From: Sorex araneus
Lineage: Eukaryota > Chordata > Mammalia > Eulipotyphla > Soricidae
Assembly (NCBI RefSeq): GCF_027595985.1
Contig: NC_073307.1
Coordinates: 15,643,127 to 15,707,126, forward strand
DNA: 64,000 nucleotides
Direction of reading: 5' to 3'
The first letter of the stretch is position 1; every line of letters starts with the position of its first letter. A program made the position numbers and the translations under genes. The notes beneath the pieces are model-generated. The model ran no database searches. It saw only the letters and a program-made list of their open reading frames with translations, and was not told where the DNA came from. Below, one piece after another: positions 21,901-33,080 of the stretch.

Positions 21901-23351
21901 TTTTTTTAATGTTTCAAGAGGAACAAAACTAAAATACGTTCTAGGAATGCCATCATGTTTTTATTCAAGCGTGCAGGGAGAGAAACCTCTGGACTGATAA
22001 TTCAGTTTCTGAGATCTCTTCTTGCTTTCAGCCTGATAGGAGAGCCCAGCCATTCAGAAGTGAGAGACGCGTTAGAAAAATGAGTTCCTTATCTCTAGAA
22101 GTCAAGCCAGGGGGCCCCATGGAGACGGTCTCAGTGATGGTCGAATAATCCCAAGTGATATTACTTTTTAATGAAGTCCCAGATTTTGGCCCATGGTTCC
22201 TGGCTGGGCCCCGTGTTTTTCCACTACTGCTATCTGTCTACCGGGTCCGCTGGGCGCCTTCCCTGCACATTCTGACGTGAGGGTTCTGGCCTTAGATCAG
22301 AAGGCTCGTGCCAGCTTGGCTCAGAGAAAAGGCCTTTCCAAGTTCAGGAAGCTGGCCCATCTCTCCATCCGGAGATTCACAGATAGAACAGGCACTTCCA
22401 TTTCAAAGCAGACTGCGGGGTCTCCTTTGCCCACGAGCTCCCAGAAGAGCTAGTGACACCGCCAGGGGCCGAGAAGCTTCTTCACTGATCATTTTTCAGG
22501 AATCTGTTAGCATTGGAGATCACGACTCTACCCATTAACATGATTTCCGCCCCACTTTGAAGAAACTCACCTTCCCCTTCCACTGCCCGTAAGGGGTCAG
22601 TTGGATGGCGCGAATGTGACATTCACAGCGAGAAGTGTGGTCTTTGGGGTCAGAGCTGGGTGAGAATAAAAACGGACATTTCAAGGTGATGGTTCTCTGA
22701 GTAGGCAATAACTTGGCCGAGCTTCAGTTGTCAACTCTCTCATCTGTGAAATACCTCACTCAGATGTCGCAAGGGCACCATAAGCAGGAGACGCTTTTTA
22801 TTATGAAGAGAGTGATGGTGTGTGCGGTGGGGGTGGGGAGGGGGAGATCAGAAGAATTTTTTTAAATAAGAGAGTGCCCTAGGACAGACAGCATCTCCTG
22901 GGCCATCCCTGCTCTTTGTCCCAAAACTGGTCCTATGAAATAGAAAGCCACTTAGAAAAAGTTTTGTGCCAGAATATATCTCAGAAGATGGTATGTATAT
23001 CTCAGAAGTGACATATCTCCCTGAGAAGTACATTCTCCAATTTAATATTTAAAGAAGTCCTAGTGGTAGAGGAATCTGTTTAACTTGCCTTAGCCCTGCA
23101 TTTATCAAACTTTGCCATTAGGATTTGACCCCGCAAATAACTAATATTTGTGGGTCATATTTGGGAAATGATGGCGGGGGGGGGTGAAAGTCTCACTTTG
23201 GAATGGGAGCCCTGGGGAACCCACTGGAGGGGCCGGACTCTTGTCAGATTGCCCCCTTGTCACCTAGGTCCCTTGATGCAAAGGTTCCCAATCCTGAGGG
23301 GCCTTACAACAATCTTGGAAGATTTTTCTTCTTTATTTTAATGTTTCTTGA
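21901..23351. other. Unique intergenic sequence
   Basis: No repeat was recognised in about 1.4 kb. 22190-22460 is relatively GC-rich, with overlapping open frames under 90 codons and no domain. Not called as a gene. Confidence 0.4.
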
Positions 23352-23515
23352 ATTTTAAGTTGGAGGGTTTGGGGCCACACCTGGTAAGTGCTCAGGGATC
23401 ATATATAGGAGACAGACTCAAGTGAGGGTCGTGGTCTGAGCAGCCCCATGCAAGCAAGTTGTCTTATGTCTTATACTGTTTCTCTGACTCTCTTGGAAGA
23501 TTTTAATCTTATTTT
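23352..23515 (-). mobile_element. Diverged SINE, antisense
   Basis: GGGCCACACCTGGTAAGTGC, CTCAGGGATCATATATAGG and a worn head complement near 23480-23500. A further short relic of the same kind (GGGCCACACCAAGC) follows at 23527. Confidence 0.6.
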
Positions 23516-23605
23516 ACTGGTTTTTGGGCCACACCAAGCTATGCATAGAAGGCAAGTGCTTTAACCCCTGCACTCTCTGTGTGTCCATTGCCCTTTGGAA
23601 GATTT

Positions 23606-23800
23606 TTATTTTTATTATTTATTTATTTATTTTCCTTATGAGTCACACCCGGCAATGCACAGGGGTTACTCCTGGCTCTGCACTCAGGAATTACTCCTGG
23701 CGGTGCTCGGGGGACCAAGCATCGGGGGATGCTGGGAATCAAACCTGGTCGGCCGTGTGCAAGGCAAATGCCCTACCCGCTGTGCTATCACTCCAGCCCC
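23606..23800 (-). mobile_element. SOR-A SINE, antisense, with target-site duplication
   Basis: An ATTTATTTATTTA tail, GAGTCACACCCGGCAATGC, and an end at CTATCACTCCAGCCCC. TGGAAGATTTTTA occurs before and after. An extra AAGCATCGGG is seen within the CATATGG region, a small copy-specific change. Confidence 0.95.
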
Positions 23801-25410
23801 ATGGAAGATTTTTAAATAGTAAATGTGACATACGAGAGGGCCTTGAAATATTGCCTTGAAAATGTTTATTTTGGTTGGTGGTGAAGCGGGGAGAAACTGT
23901 CAACTAAGAGATTTTATATATCAGGCTTTTTATAAAGTTCCATGAATACTTACAACTCTTTACAATAACTATAATAATATTCTATAATACTTTGAAAGGA
24001 AATGCAGAACTAGTATTCAAGTACATACACGGCATAGTAATATATGAGCAGATTAAAAGGACATGTTTAATTTACAAATCGTGCTCTGATTAGCAATGAT
24101 AGATGTGGAAAGATGACTCAAGAATAATGTTCATACTCAATTTTCAATAATTGCACATTTCTTTTATCAGACTCATATCTAATATGATTTCCAAACCCCC
24201 AACTACACAAAAATAAAGTCCAGTAAATGATATCAGACAGAATAGGATAAAAATTCTACTCCTAAGAAGATCAGAATGCACTAGTGTTTAAATCAAAATG
24301 CAAAGAAGCAAGCCGAGATATCTGTGAATATTTTTATAAGAGCGTTACTTCCCCCAAATTTTATTATAAACATTTTAAATCCCCCAAATGTGCAAAACAG
24401 TACAATAAACAACCATCAAGAAGTCTTACCATTTTCCTCATTTTTAAAACTTCATACATATGCATGTATATTTAAATAGTACGTACCAGGGATATACTTT
24501 TTTCATAATAAATTGTGGACATCATGGTGCTTTGCCTTCAATATTTCACACAGATATCCTCCATCAAGGACATTTCCCTACACTATCAAGTAGCACTATC
24601 TTGGCTGTGAAAATCAATACTATTCTCTAGCTCTGACCCAGTTCTAGAGTCTAATGACTCCAGAAACCAAAATTCATATATTTCATCTGACTATCTCTCA
24701 TTAGAATGTTCCCCTTACTACTCGCCCCCACAAGCTAATTATTAATATTTGGCTGAAGCCAAACCTTTTTTCTCCCCAAGATCACTTGGATGTTTATAAC
24801 ATCATTTGCGACCGTGATGGCCGTATGTATTTGGTCTATCATGCACCCAAGTCAGACCATGCATTTTCACAAACCTAAGCCTTCTGAGGTCCAATGCTTC
24901 CCACCCCCAACTAATTTTTTTTTAAATTCATCTAGTTCCTATATCTCCTTTGCTCCTCATAATCCAAACTAGGCTGAAGTCTTCATTAAACGAATATTAA
25001 TTTTTTGTGGAATATCTAATCAGTGGGTCACCATTTATTATGTTTGGCTTCTATCCACTCCTGTGTAACTGTGAACAGTGATTCTCACCACCTTAACTGT
25101 CCTGGCTGGGACACATCATCTCTAGCTTGAGTACGATGTAGAGTATTAGAAGCTGCAGGGTATTAGTTTATTCCACCGTTAGGGACATGAGTCTAATTAC
25201 TTGACTGGGTGCTCATCACAGCTTTATTAATGTAAAGGTTTCTGTAAGGGGATTATAAATGGAACTGTTTAATTATGGAAGTCATCACTACTTTCAATGG
25301 CCCATTTAAAATTTTAGCAACTGGGTATAATCCAGAGTAAATGATTCTACTTTAAGTTTGATTTATGTTAAAGTCGCCTCTTTATTAGCCTGTATTAAAA
25401 TGATAGTATA
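23801..25410. other. AT-rich unique sequence
   Basis: No gene or clear repeat family was recognised. 24290-25340 contains only short frames. Confidence 0.4.
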
Positions 25411-25545
25411 AGCCAGAGAGGCAGCACAGAGGATGAGGCATTTGCTTTTCACCTGGTTTGCTCTCTAACACTCCCGAAAGCAACCCCTGAGCATAGAGCC
25501 AGGAGTAGACCCTAGAACTCATTGCTGGTGTGGGTCAACATTCTC
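25411..25545 (+). mobile_element. Diverged SINE, sense
   Basis: GCCAGAGAGGCAGCACAGAGG, GGCATTTGCTTTTCACC and GAGCATAGAGCCAGGAGTAG keep the SINE order with many changes. Confidence 0.65.
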
Positions 25546-25946
25546 TTCACCAAATGACAAATGTCAAACAATAACAACCAAAAAATCAACCCAAATACGT
25601 ATGCATGAAAACCTCATTTTTACCAAAAAGTAATGTGATCTTCTTTTTAAAATTTTTTTAGTTTATAAAGTAGTTCACAATATTTGATTACATTTAATAT
25701 TCAAACATCAATCCCACCATCATTACACCTTCCCACCACCATATTTTGGATGTTTCCATCCAAACCCCAACTCCTGACCCAAAGCAGAACGAAATAAATT
25801 TTGTATTGTTTGTTATGGGAAACTACTGAAAATGCTACAAAAATTTTTTCTTAGAGGAGTGTGAGGGTTGTTGTATTTCACCCAGGGACCATTAAGCCCT
25901 TCTATAAGAGATCACTGACGTGTTGTTAAAGGTTGAGACTTGTGTG

Positions 25947-25949
<3 letters not shown>

Positions 25950-25987
<38 letters not shown>
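25950..25987. repeat. (AT)n microsatellite
   Basis: About 19 TA units, next to the (ATC)n tail of the SOR-C insertion. Confidence 0.95.
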
Positions 25988-25991
<4 letters not shown>

Positions 25992-26618
25992 TCATCATCA
26001 TCATCCCGTTGATTGTCAAATTTTTCAGTCGGTCTCAGTAAACATCTCCATTCGTCCAAGCCCTGAGATTTTAGAAGCCTCTCCCTACTCATCCTTCCAA
26101 CGATGCCTTACTGGAGGCTCTTTCAGGGTCAGAGGAATGCGACCCAGCTTGTTACTGATTTTTGCATATTAATACACCATGGGGACCTTGCCAGGCTCTC
26201 CCATGTGGGCAGGAAACTCCCAGTAGTTTGCCAGGTTCTCCCAAAGGGAAAAGTAGGCTATAAGATATCCAGGAGCTGGGTTTTAAGTCTCTGGATGCTG
26301 GCAGTTGACAGGATTACACGGCGCCGGGGCAGTCCCTGGGTGTGACCGCCTAGCTACTGGGAAATGGGAAATCTGGGCAGGGGAGGCCCAGTCCCGATCC
26401 GAGCAGCCTTGGATGTCTCAGCTCTGGGTCCCACACACCTGGGTTTCTCTGCCGGGTCCTTAATGCGTGAGGCTCGTCCGAATGTGTGGAGGGGGGCCTT
26501 GAGCATGGCTGTGGCTAGGATCTGGAGGTCCTCAATCGCTGGGAGCTCTGCTGGGGTGGGGAGGGAAGCTGGAGCCCATCCCCTCTGAGGAGGCCCCGGG
26601 GAAGACAGCCAGGCGCAT
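25988..26618 (-). mobile_element. SOR-C retroposon with (ATG)n tail, antisense
   Basis: Second copy, parallel to 6704-7262 over its whole length, and longer at its 5' end (to GGAAGACAGCCAGGCGCATG near 26620). Inserted in the TA run of an older repeat. The tail on its own strand is ATGATGATG. Confidence 0.82.
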
Positions 26619-26700
26619 GGGCAAAAAGTATATACATATTTTTTATATGTGTGTAAAAAATATTTTCCTCTAAGATTGGTTGAAAAAAATGAAGGGCAGA

Positions 26701-27234
26701 AGTTTACAGATGTAATAATCTCAAATCAATTGCACAAATTCATTGGTATTTAAAAATGTTAGATACAGATTTCTTAAAATTACTTTTTGCTAATATCAAA
26801 AGTAGTGCTATTGCATCCTGGGAAATTTAGAAAAGCATAGAGAAACATGAAGAAAATAAAAATCACTCCTAAAAATCTTCTCAGTCAGAATGGTTATTAA
26901 CATTTTAATATATTTGCTTTCACAGTTTCACAGAGAGAATTCTATATCACAGAAGAAAAAATGTTTGTGTTTTCTTTACCACTTCATTTGTATCATAACA
27001 GAATTCCTCCTATTATTTTAAATGCCATTAAAATGATTTAAAAAGTCTTTATATGGTGGAATTCCTAGTTTGTATGTGTTTTTCATCTTTTTTCTCCTAA
27101 TTTTATGGAGAACCTATTATCTATATAAATGCATTCCTCCATTTAACAGTCTCTCCTTGGGAGCTGTCCTGATTATGTCCAGTCTGGCTCTGCCCATTTT
27201 GAATAAATTTTGGCACAAATAATTTTTCCTCTAT
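26701..27234. other. AT-rich unique spacer
   Basis: No gene or repeat family was recognised. Confidence 0.4.
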
Positions 27235-27574
27235 TTTTATTCAAGCCCCATGATTTACAATACTATTAATAGAGTTTCAAGCATGTGGTGTTCCAATTCC
27301 ACACCCACCACCAATGTCAGTGACCCTCCACCAATGTCCCAAGGTCCCTCTTCCATCCCCCTGCCCTGCCCCATTAACAAATTCATCTTTTAAAAAATGT
27401 CAGGATAGTAGTTTGGTCACCATGCTTATAGTAATAACACTGAGGTGTATTGATCTGATGTGTAGTTAAGTCCCCTCAACCCCATGAAAGTGCCCAAGAT
27501 CCTCTACCGATGTCCTTGTTACACCTAGCTATAGAGTTCCCTCCACCTTCTCCCTCCTAACTTCGCATTTTCAG
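27235..27574 (-). mobile_element. L1-like 3' UTR variant, antisense
   Basis: CCCCATGATTTACAATACTA, CAATTCCACACCCACCACC, CCCATTAACAAATTCATC and CAAGATCCTCTACCGATG form a recurrent antisense order related to the pieces at 28045 and 39985. It is interrupted by a SINE directly after. Confidence 0.55.
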
Positions 27575-27746
27575 GTTTTTGTTGTTGTTGTTGTTGTTGT
27601 TGTTTGCTTTTTGGGTCACACCCGGCGATGCACTCAGGAATTACCCCTGGCGGTACTCAGGGGACCATATGGGATGCTGGGAATCGAACCGGGGTCGGCC
27701 GCGTGCAAGGCAAGCGCCCTACCCGCTGTGCTATCACTCCAGCCCC
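27575..27746 (-). mobile_element. SOR-A SINE, antisense, with (TTG)n tail
   Basis: The tail is GTTGTTGTTGTTG rather than a plain T run, then GCTTTTTGGGTCACACCCGG to CTATCACTCCAGCCCC. CGCATTTTCAG occurs on both sides. The body lacks about 20 bases (the first CAGGGGTTACTCCTGGCTCTG is lost). Confidence 0.94.
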
Positions 27747-27799
27747 GCATTTTCAGTTTTGCAATCCAGAGAAGTACATTCTTAAAACTCTTTAGTGGT

Positions 27800-28036
27800 A
27801 TCTCCCTAACAGTGCTCAGGGGTCCTGGGATCATAGTCAGCCCTGTTGTGCAGACCTGAGGGTTCAGTGCTCAAGCGCATAGATGCGGGGCTACTTGACT
27901 GAGAAGGGCTGTTGGCCACCAGGGTTATCCCTGCTGGTGCTTGGGGTTAGGGAGCACTCAAGGCCAGGGATCGAACTCAGGGCCTTGTTCATGCAAAGTA
28001 TGCAGTCCTGGCAACTGAGCCATCTCCCCAGCCCAA
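27800..28036 (-). mobile_element. Diverged SINE-like element, antisense
   Basis: GTGCTCAGGGGTCCTGGGATC, GGGATCGAACTCAGGGCCTTG and GAGCCATCTCCCCAGCCC keep the B-box and head order of an older tRNA-derived SINE. Confidence 0.65.
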
Positions 28037-28044
28037 ATTTCTAA

Positions 28045-28928
28045 ATTTTAAATATTTTTTAGTTTATTTTTGACATTAAAAAATTAATTTTTATTATCAT
28101 TTAGGTAAAGTGGCTATGATAGTATTAACGTTTATGTACAATGCCACTGTGTACAGTAGCCAGTCTTAAGAGTATCGATATACAAATTTACTGTCTTCCA
28201 CCACCTAAGTGCCCAGGGCCCACCACCATTCTTTCTTGATCACCTCAATTACAGCTTTTCACACACTTCATTTGGTAATCTGAAGTTTTGTAATCCAAAA
28301 TCAAGAGTTTATCATCATTTGATACTGTCTATTCCCTATTTTTTTGTTCTTCTCTATGCCACAGGTGAGTGAGATCACCTAGGATTGTCCTTCTCCCTCT
28401 GACTTATCTTGCTTAAATTGGCATAATGTTCTCCATTTCAGCCCATGTTGCAGTGAACTGCATGATTTCATCTTTTCTTATAACTGCATAGTATTTCTGT
28501 GTGTGTGTGTGTATACCACAACTTGGATTATTTCCATATTCTGGCTGTTATACTAAAATGTTGTGATGAACATAGTGTACATGTATCTTTCAAATAAAAT
28601 GTTTTTGTGTTTGGGCGGTAGGTGCAAAGTAGTGGAATCAAGTCATCTGAAAGCTTAATTCTTATTTTTTGAGGAATCTCCATATTCTTTTCCATAGAGG
28701 TTGAGTCAGACAGCATCCCCGCCAACAGTGAATGAGGGTAACTTACTGTTCTCTTTGAACAGAATTTAAGACACCAAATTTAAGAATTTAAGGAATTTAA
28801 GAAACCAAATTCCTGCTATTGCTGGTTATTTTCAGTCTTTTTGATATGTGCCATTCTCACTGGTGTGAGATATCTCTTTGTTATTTTTAGTTGCATTTGC
28901 CTGATGGTAAGTGCTGATGAACACTTTT
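28045..28928 (-). mobile_element. L1 ORF2 end and 3' UTR, antisense
   Basis: TATCATTTAGGTAAAGTGGC, CAGCCCATGTTGCAGTGAAC, TATAACTGCATAGTATTTC, AATCTCCATATTCTTTTCC and GTTGCATTTGCCTGATGG are the antisense of common L1 3' text. It breaks at CTGATGAACACTT and resumes at 29587, so a later insertion has split it. Confidence 0.8.
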
Positions 28929-28934
28929 TTTTTA

Positions 28935-29187
28935 ATGGGCCAGACACGTAATGCGATTTGGACATGACCACTGGACTAGAGCCATTACTGACTGGATTCC
29001 ATGGGATGTCAAAAGAACGCCTGGCCGCCCACCTATGAGATGGTCAGACTTCTTTGTCAAGACCCTGAACGAATGGTTTAAGGCACTTTGTGTTCCTGGA
29101 GTGAGCAGACACCATTGGGTTACACTAGCACGTGACAGGGACAAATGGAGACGTTATGACAAATGATACAAGTGATACAAGTGATTT
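28935..29187 (+). mobile_element. Non-L1 LINE 3' end, RTE-like ORF C-terminus fragment
   Basis: The frame at 28951-29166 is open for 71 codons and reads [16 protein letters not shown] near its middle, with DKWRR near its end. A G-R-P-x-x-R-W motif close to the C-terminus is typical of the reverse-transcriptase proteins of RTE-like and related LINEs. The nucleotide end, CAAATGGAGACGTTATGAC followed by repeats of GATACAAGT, lacks poly-A, which fits RTE-type 3' ends made of short tandem units. Residues upstream, including the RT and endonuclease domains, are absent. Assignment to a clade is by recall. Confidence 0.65.
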
Positions 29188-29586
29188 TTTTTAAATGAGT
29201 CACATGGGGTACAGTTACAGACTTACAAACTTTCGTACTTACATTTCAGTGATACAATGATTGAGTACCCATCCCTTAACCAGTGCCCATTCACCACCAA
29301 TGATCCCGGTATCCCTCCCACCACTCTCACCCCCTACCTCCTACCCCACCCCACCTCTGTGGCAGGACATTCCCTTTTACTGTCTCTCTCTCCTTATGGG
29401 TGTTGTGGTTTGCAATACAGGTATTGAATTGCCATCATTTGGTCTGTAGTCTACTTCCAGCACGTATCTCCCATCTCCCATCCCGAGGGGGCCCTCCAAG
29501 CACCCCATACTTGGTGGTCCCTTCTCTCTCTGAGCTGCATATGAGGCTGGCTTCCAAGCTGTGGAGCAATCCTCCTGGTATTCAGA
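29188..29586 (-). mobile_element. L1-like 3' UTR variant, antisense
   Basis: TTTTTTTAAATGAGTCACATG, GGTACAGTTACAGACTTAC, ACCCATCCCTTAACCAGTG, GGTGTTGTGGTTTGCAATAC and AGCTGCATATGAGGCTGGC. A subfamily also seen at 32075 and 54950. With the RTE-like piece it lies within the split L1, between two copies of GATGAACACTT. Confidence 0.75.
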
Positions 29587-29660
29587 TGATGAACACTTGT
29601 ACATATACCTAGTGGCCATCCATAGACCTTCTTCAGGGAAGTATCTGCTCCATTTTATCT
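29587..29660 (-). mobile_element. Resumed L1 antisense fragment
   Basis: GATGAACACTTGTACATATACC and GGCCATCCATAGACC are the expected continuation of the antisense L1 that broke at 28928. Confidence 0.65.
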
Positions 29661-32074
29661 TTTAACAGTTCTGGTGTGAGGGCCAGAAATGCAGAATCTC
29701 TGAGAGTTCCAACGAGTTCCAACAGGCAGCCGTTGAGCCCCATAAGTTTCCTGCTTTCTCTCAGTCTCAGAGGCCTTGGCTAGGTCCCTCTCCCAGTCCC
29801 TATTTCTGTATCTTTCATATCTTAAGCAGTAAGACCTAACAATACTTTCCAGAACCCCCGAGAGTTGGACTGCATCTCACTCACAATAGCCAGACTCAGT
29901 CTGGCTGAGGTCAGCCTGTTCTGATATACCTGGGATTGGGTCCAGTGTGAAAACCATTTTGAGTACCCGAATGAGACCTTCTGAGACTCCCCACTGGCAT
30001 CAAAGCCTGCCGAGAGTGTTCTGGAAACACTGGCAGCAGGCAGCAAAAGAGAATTCTTACCAAAATCAGTTCTCCTGGACCTCTCGGTCTGTAGTGCTTG
30101 GCCAAGATGGAAAGCATCTTTGCTCCTTAATTTTCAAATCCAAATTGAGAGGAAAAACAACAACAACAACAAATCAATGGCTGTTGATCTGTCCCTTCCA
30201 TGATAGTCAACTATAGCCTTCTTGCTGATCTTATTTTGTGTCCTGAGAGTTGGGTTTGGCAACTGTCAGCTTGGAGGGTCCCAAATGTGACCCAACAGAC
30301 ATGCAGATCTCCCCATAGTCAGGAAAGTCTCCCTCTTTTGGTGCTGAGATTTGAAGCCAAGGCCTTCCACGTGGGACACAAGTGCTGAGCTGATGACCAC
30401 ATCTGCGACCTCTGTCTAAGTCTTATTTCAGTTATATTTTTTTGGCAGAAGCCTTGGGTTTTGGCTGGATAGTATCATTGGTTCCTTGTTGGGGGACCCT
30501 TCTCATGGCTATGGGGTTGTGCAGTCATGTAGGAATATTTACAAATCTGACCTTGTCACTGTTCTCCAGGAAATGTGCTCTACCCCGTCCCCGGTTTTAT
30601 TTACTTCATTTCCCTCACCTGAAAGTCATTCATTCAACAATTATTAACAAGTTCTATCCTATGCCAGGCACCTTGACCAGCTCTGGGATAGAAAGGTGGT
30701 AAAGCGACTCCTGACTTTCAGAGGCTCCTGACTCCACAGAAATAGCAGGTGGGAAGCCAGGACAGGCAGGAAAAGCTGCAAAATGCAGGGATGCCTTTGA
30801 TGACAGAAGGTGCCAAGGTCCTGGCCTGCAACACTCCTCAGCTGGTGGATCTTTCCCAGAGGTTTGATGCTTCAGTCAGTAACCAGGACTGGAAAGAAGA
30901 GGAAATCCACAATGTAGAGAAAGGGCTGAGCTTTGTCAGTGGAACCCCAACTCCAAACAGCATCTAGAAGATGCCCAAAAACAAGGCTGGAAGGAAGGTG
31001 GAAGTAGGTTTTGAGAAGCTTTTTTTTTTTGTGGCACAGAGGGATTATACATGTGTGTTGGGGGGAGGTGAGCATCTTAGGTGGTACCCAGGGCACTCAG
31101 AGACCCCATTTGGTAATTCACAGCCAACTGGACCATGGCTTAATGAAGGGGATGAGAATGTGGTGCTGGGAGTTACCTGGGCTACTACGTTATGGTCTTT
31201 GGGGCAATGCCAGGAGAAAATCAGAAGGACATGCAGCGCCAGGGATCTGGCATATCCCTTAAACCCTGTACTATCTCACCCCTGAGACCATTTCTGCAGC
31301 AGGAGGACATCCCAGATATGCTTTTGGGCAATAGCCCTTCTAGCAGTGTGGATCTTGAATGGGTGGGGAAGCTCTTAGGAAACTACCATGACTTTCAAAC
31401 CAGAAGTAATGGGGAACTGTGCTAGTGCCCCGTGGAAAGGGTGGATCAAAGAGAACTGTGGTGAGAGGAGCTCCAGGAATGGCTGTGGGGGCAGGAAGGA
31501 GGTCAGTGGGACAACTAAGGAGATGGTGATTTGTTCACACAGGGCAAAAGACTTGACTCCCTCCACGTCTGCTCTTCCAAACCAACCCACCATTTTAGAG
31601 TCAGTCCAAGTCCTGACCTTATTTTCTGAGAGCTGCTCTCTTCCAAAGAGCTGTTCTGAGAGTCCACAGTGGTCAGCTCGCTCCCTGGGGGGAGGCTGAT
31701 ACTTCATGTGCTGGATATTTTTTTTTTTCTCACTGAATCCTTTGAGCTTGGTGATACTCCCCCAACTACATGGGTAAAAAACTATAACCCATAGATAGTG
31801 AATGACGTTTTCATTATTCTTACTTTTTATTATTCTTACTCTCAATCACCAAGAAGCAAAACAAACACCTTAATGCAGGTCTCCTGGATCTAGAATCTAC
31901 ATTCTGAACCACCAGGCCATACAGATATTTGTCTTTGCTTGGAGAGGGCCTGCCTCATGAATCCACTTCACAGGCCTCTGAGCTGCCTGCAGCATGCAGG
32001 ACTCTGTGCTTAGGAAGACACACAGAAAACTTGCTTCAAGGCTTTGATGTTAATGTCTTAACATTCTTTGTTTT
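29661..32074. other. Intergenic sequence, no gene recognised
   Basis: About 2.4 kb without a clear repeat. Open frames of up to 156 codons (for example on the minus strand at 31375-31845) have no recognised motif. 30240-30420 faintly resembles a worn SINE. Confidence 0.35.
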
Positions 32075-32341
32075 CTTTTGCTTTTTTTTTAATTAATAGT
32101 TTATTTTTAATTAGTGAGTCAACGTGAGGGTACAGTTACAGATTTATACATTTTTGTGCTCATGTTTCTCCCTTACAAAGTTTGATAACCCATCCCTTCA
32201 CCAGTGCCCATTCTCCACCACCAGTAAACCCAACATCCCTCCCCCCCTCCCCAGTCCCATCTCCCCCTACCCCACACTGCCACTATGGCAGGGTATTCCC
32301 TTTTGTTTTCTCTCTCTGATTAGGTGTTGTGGTTTGCAATA
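32075..32341 (-). mobile_element. L1-like 3' end, antisense (part of an inverted copy)
   Basis: TTTTTTTTAATTAATAG tail, GTGAGTCAACGTGAGGGTAC, CATCCCTTCACCAGTGCCC and GGTGTTGTGGTTTGCAATAA. It ends abruptly at GTGGCCAT, where sense ORF2 sequence begins. Confidence 0.8.
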
Positions 32342-32690
32342 AAGGTGTTGAGTGGCCATTAAAAAGCTTCTGCACCGCAAAAGATACAGTGACCAGAATC
32401 CAAAGACTATCCACAGAATGGGAAAGGATATTTACACAATACCCATCAGATAAGGGGTTGATATCAATGGTATATAAAGCACTGGTTGAACTCTACAAGA
32501 AAAAAACATCCAACCCCATCAAAAAATGGGGCGAAGAAATGGACAGAAATTTTACCAAGGAAGAGATACGAATGGCCAAAAGGCACATGAAAAAGTGCTC
32601 TACATCACTAATCATCAGAGAGATACAGATCAAAACAACCATGGATATGTTTTCTATCATGTGCTGTGAGCTGTCACCCCCAAGCCCTGC
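32342..32690 (+). mobile_element. L1 ORF2 C-terminal region, sense (inverted segment)
   Basis: Sense ORF2 text: AAAAGCTTCTGCACCGCAAA, GGATATTTACACAATACCC, GAAGAAATGGACAGAAATTTT and CACTAATCATCAGAGAGATAC. The frame stays mostly open to 32823, with L1-like residues such as [11 protein letters not shown], which suggests a fairly young copy. It abuts an antisense L1 3' end at 32341. Confidence 0.85.
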
Positions 32691-33080
32691 ATGTAAGGCT
32701 CTCCTCACGCTCACCCAACAGTTACCTTACAATGTGGGTTTGGTCTGGGTGTTATCGGCAGGACCTTATACCAGGCTCTCGAATGAAATCTTAAATATGA
32801 ACTACGTATATCTCATTGGGTAAATGTTGCAGATTTTCTACTCCCGCCCCTTTATTTTTTGCATACAAGTAGGACTCAACCATTATGTGAGGCTTAAAAG
32901 TCTGTGCCAGCATGACTGAACAAAACACCAGAATTCCATATCATGTGAGAATTATGCAGTGAAATAAAGCAGATCTGGAGGAGATCTGGTTCTGGTAAGT
33001 CAGGGGTAATAGATCCAGAATCCATGACCCAAGTTTTCGAGCACCCCCCCCCTTTTCTTCACTGCAGGGTTCCAAGAAAA
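32691..33080. other. Unique spacer
   Basis: No gene or repeat family was recognised. Confidence 0.35.

Larger units (their letters stand above)
25650..26700. repeat. Unclassified AT-rich dispersed repeat, split by SOR-C
   Basis: The text TAAAGTAGTTCACAATATTTG, CAATCCCACCATCATTACACC, ACCATTAAGCCCTTCTATAAG is found again at 45870-46215 and, interrupted, at 54672-56380. In the 45870 copy a short TA run is followed directly by a CCCCCAAAGATTGGTTG-like stretch. Here the same two ends are separated by the SOR-C element at 25988-26618. It may be an old L1 3' end, but no coding part was seen. Confidence 0.7.
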
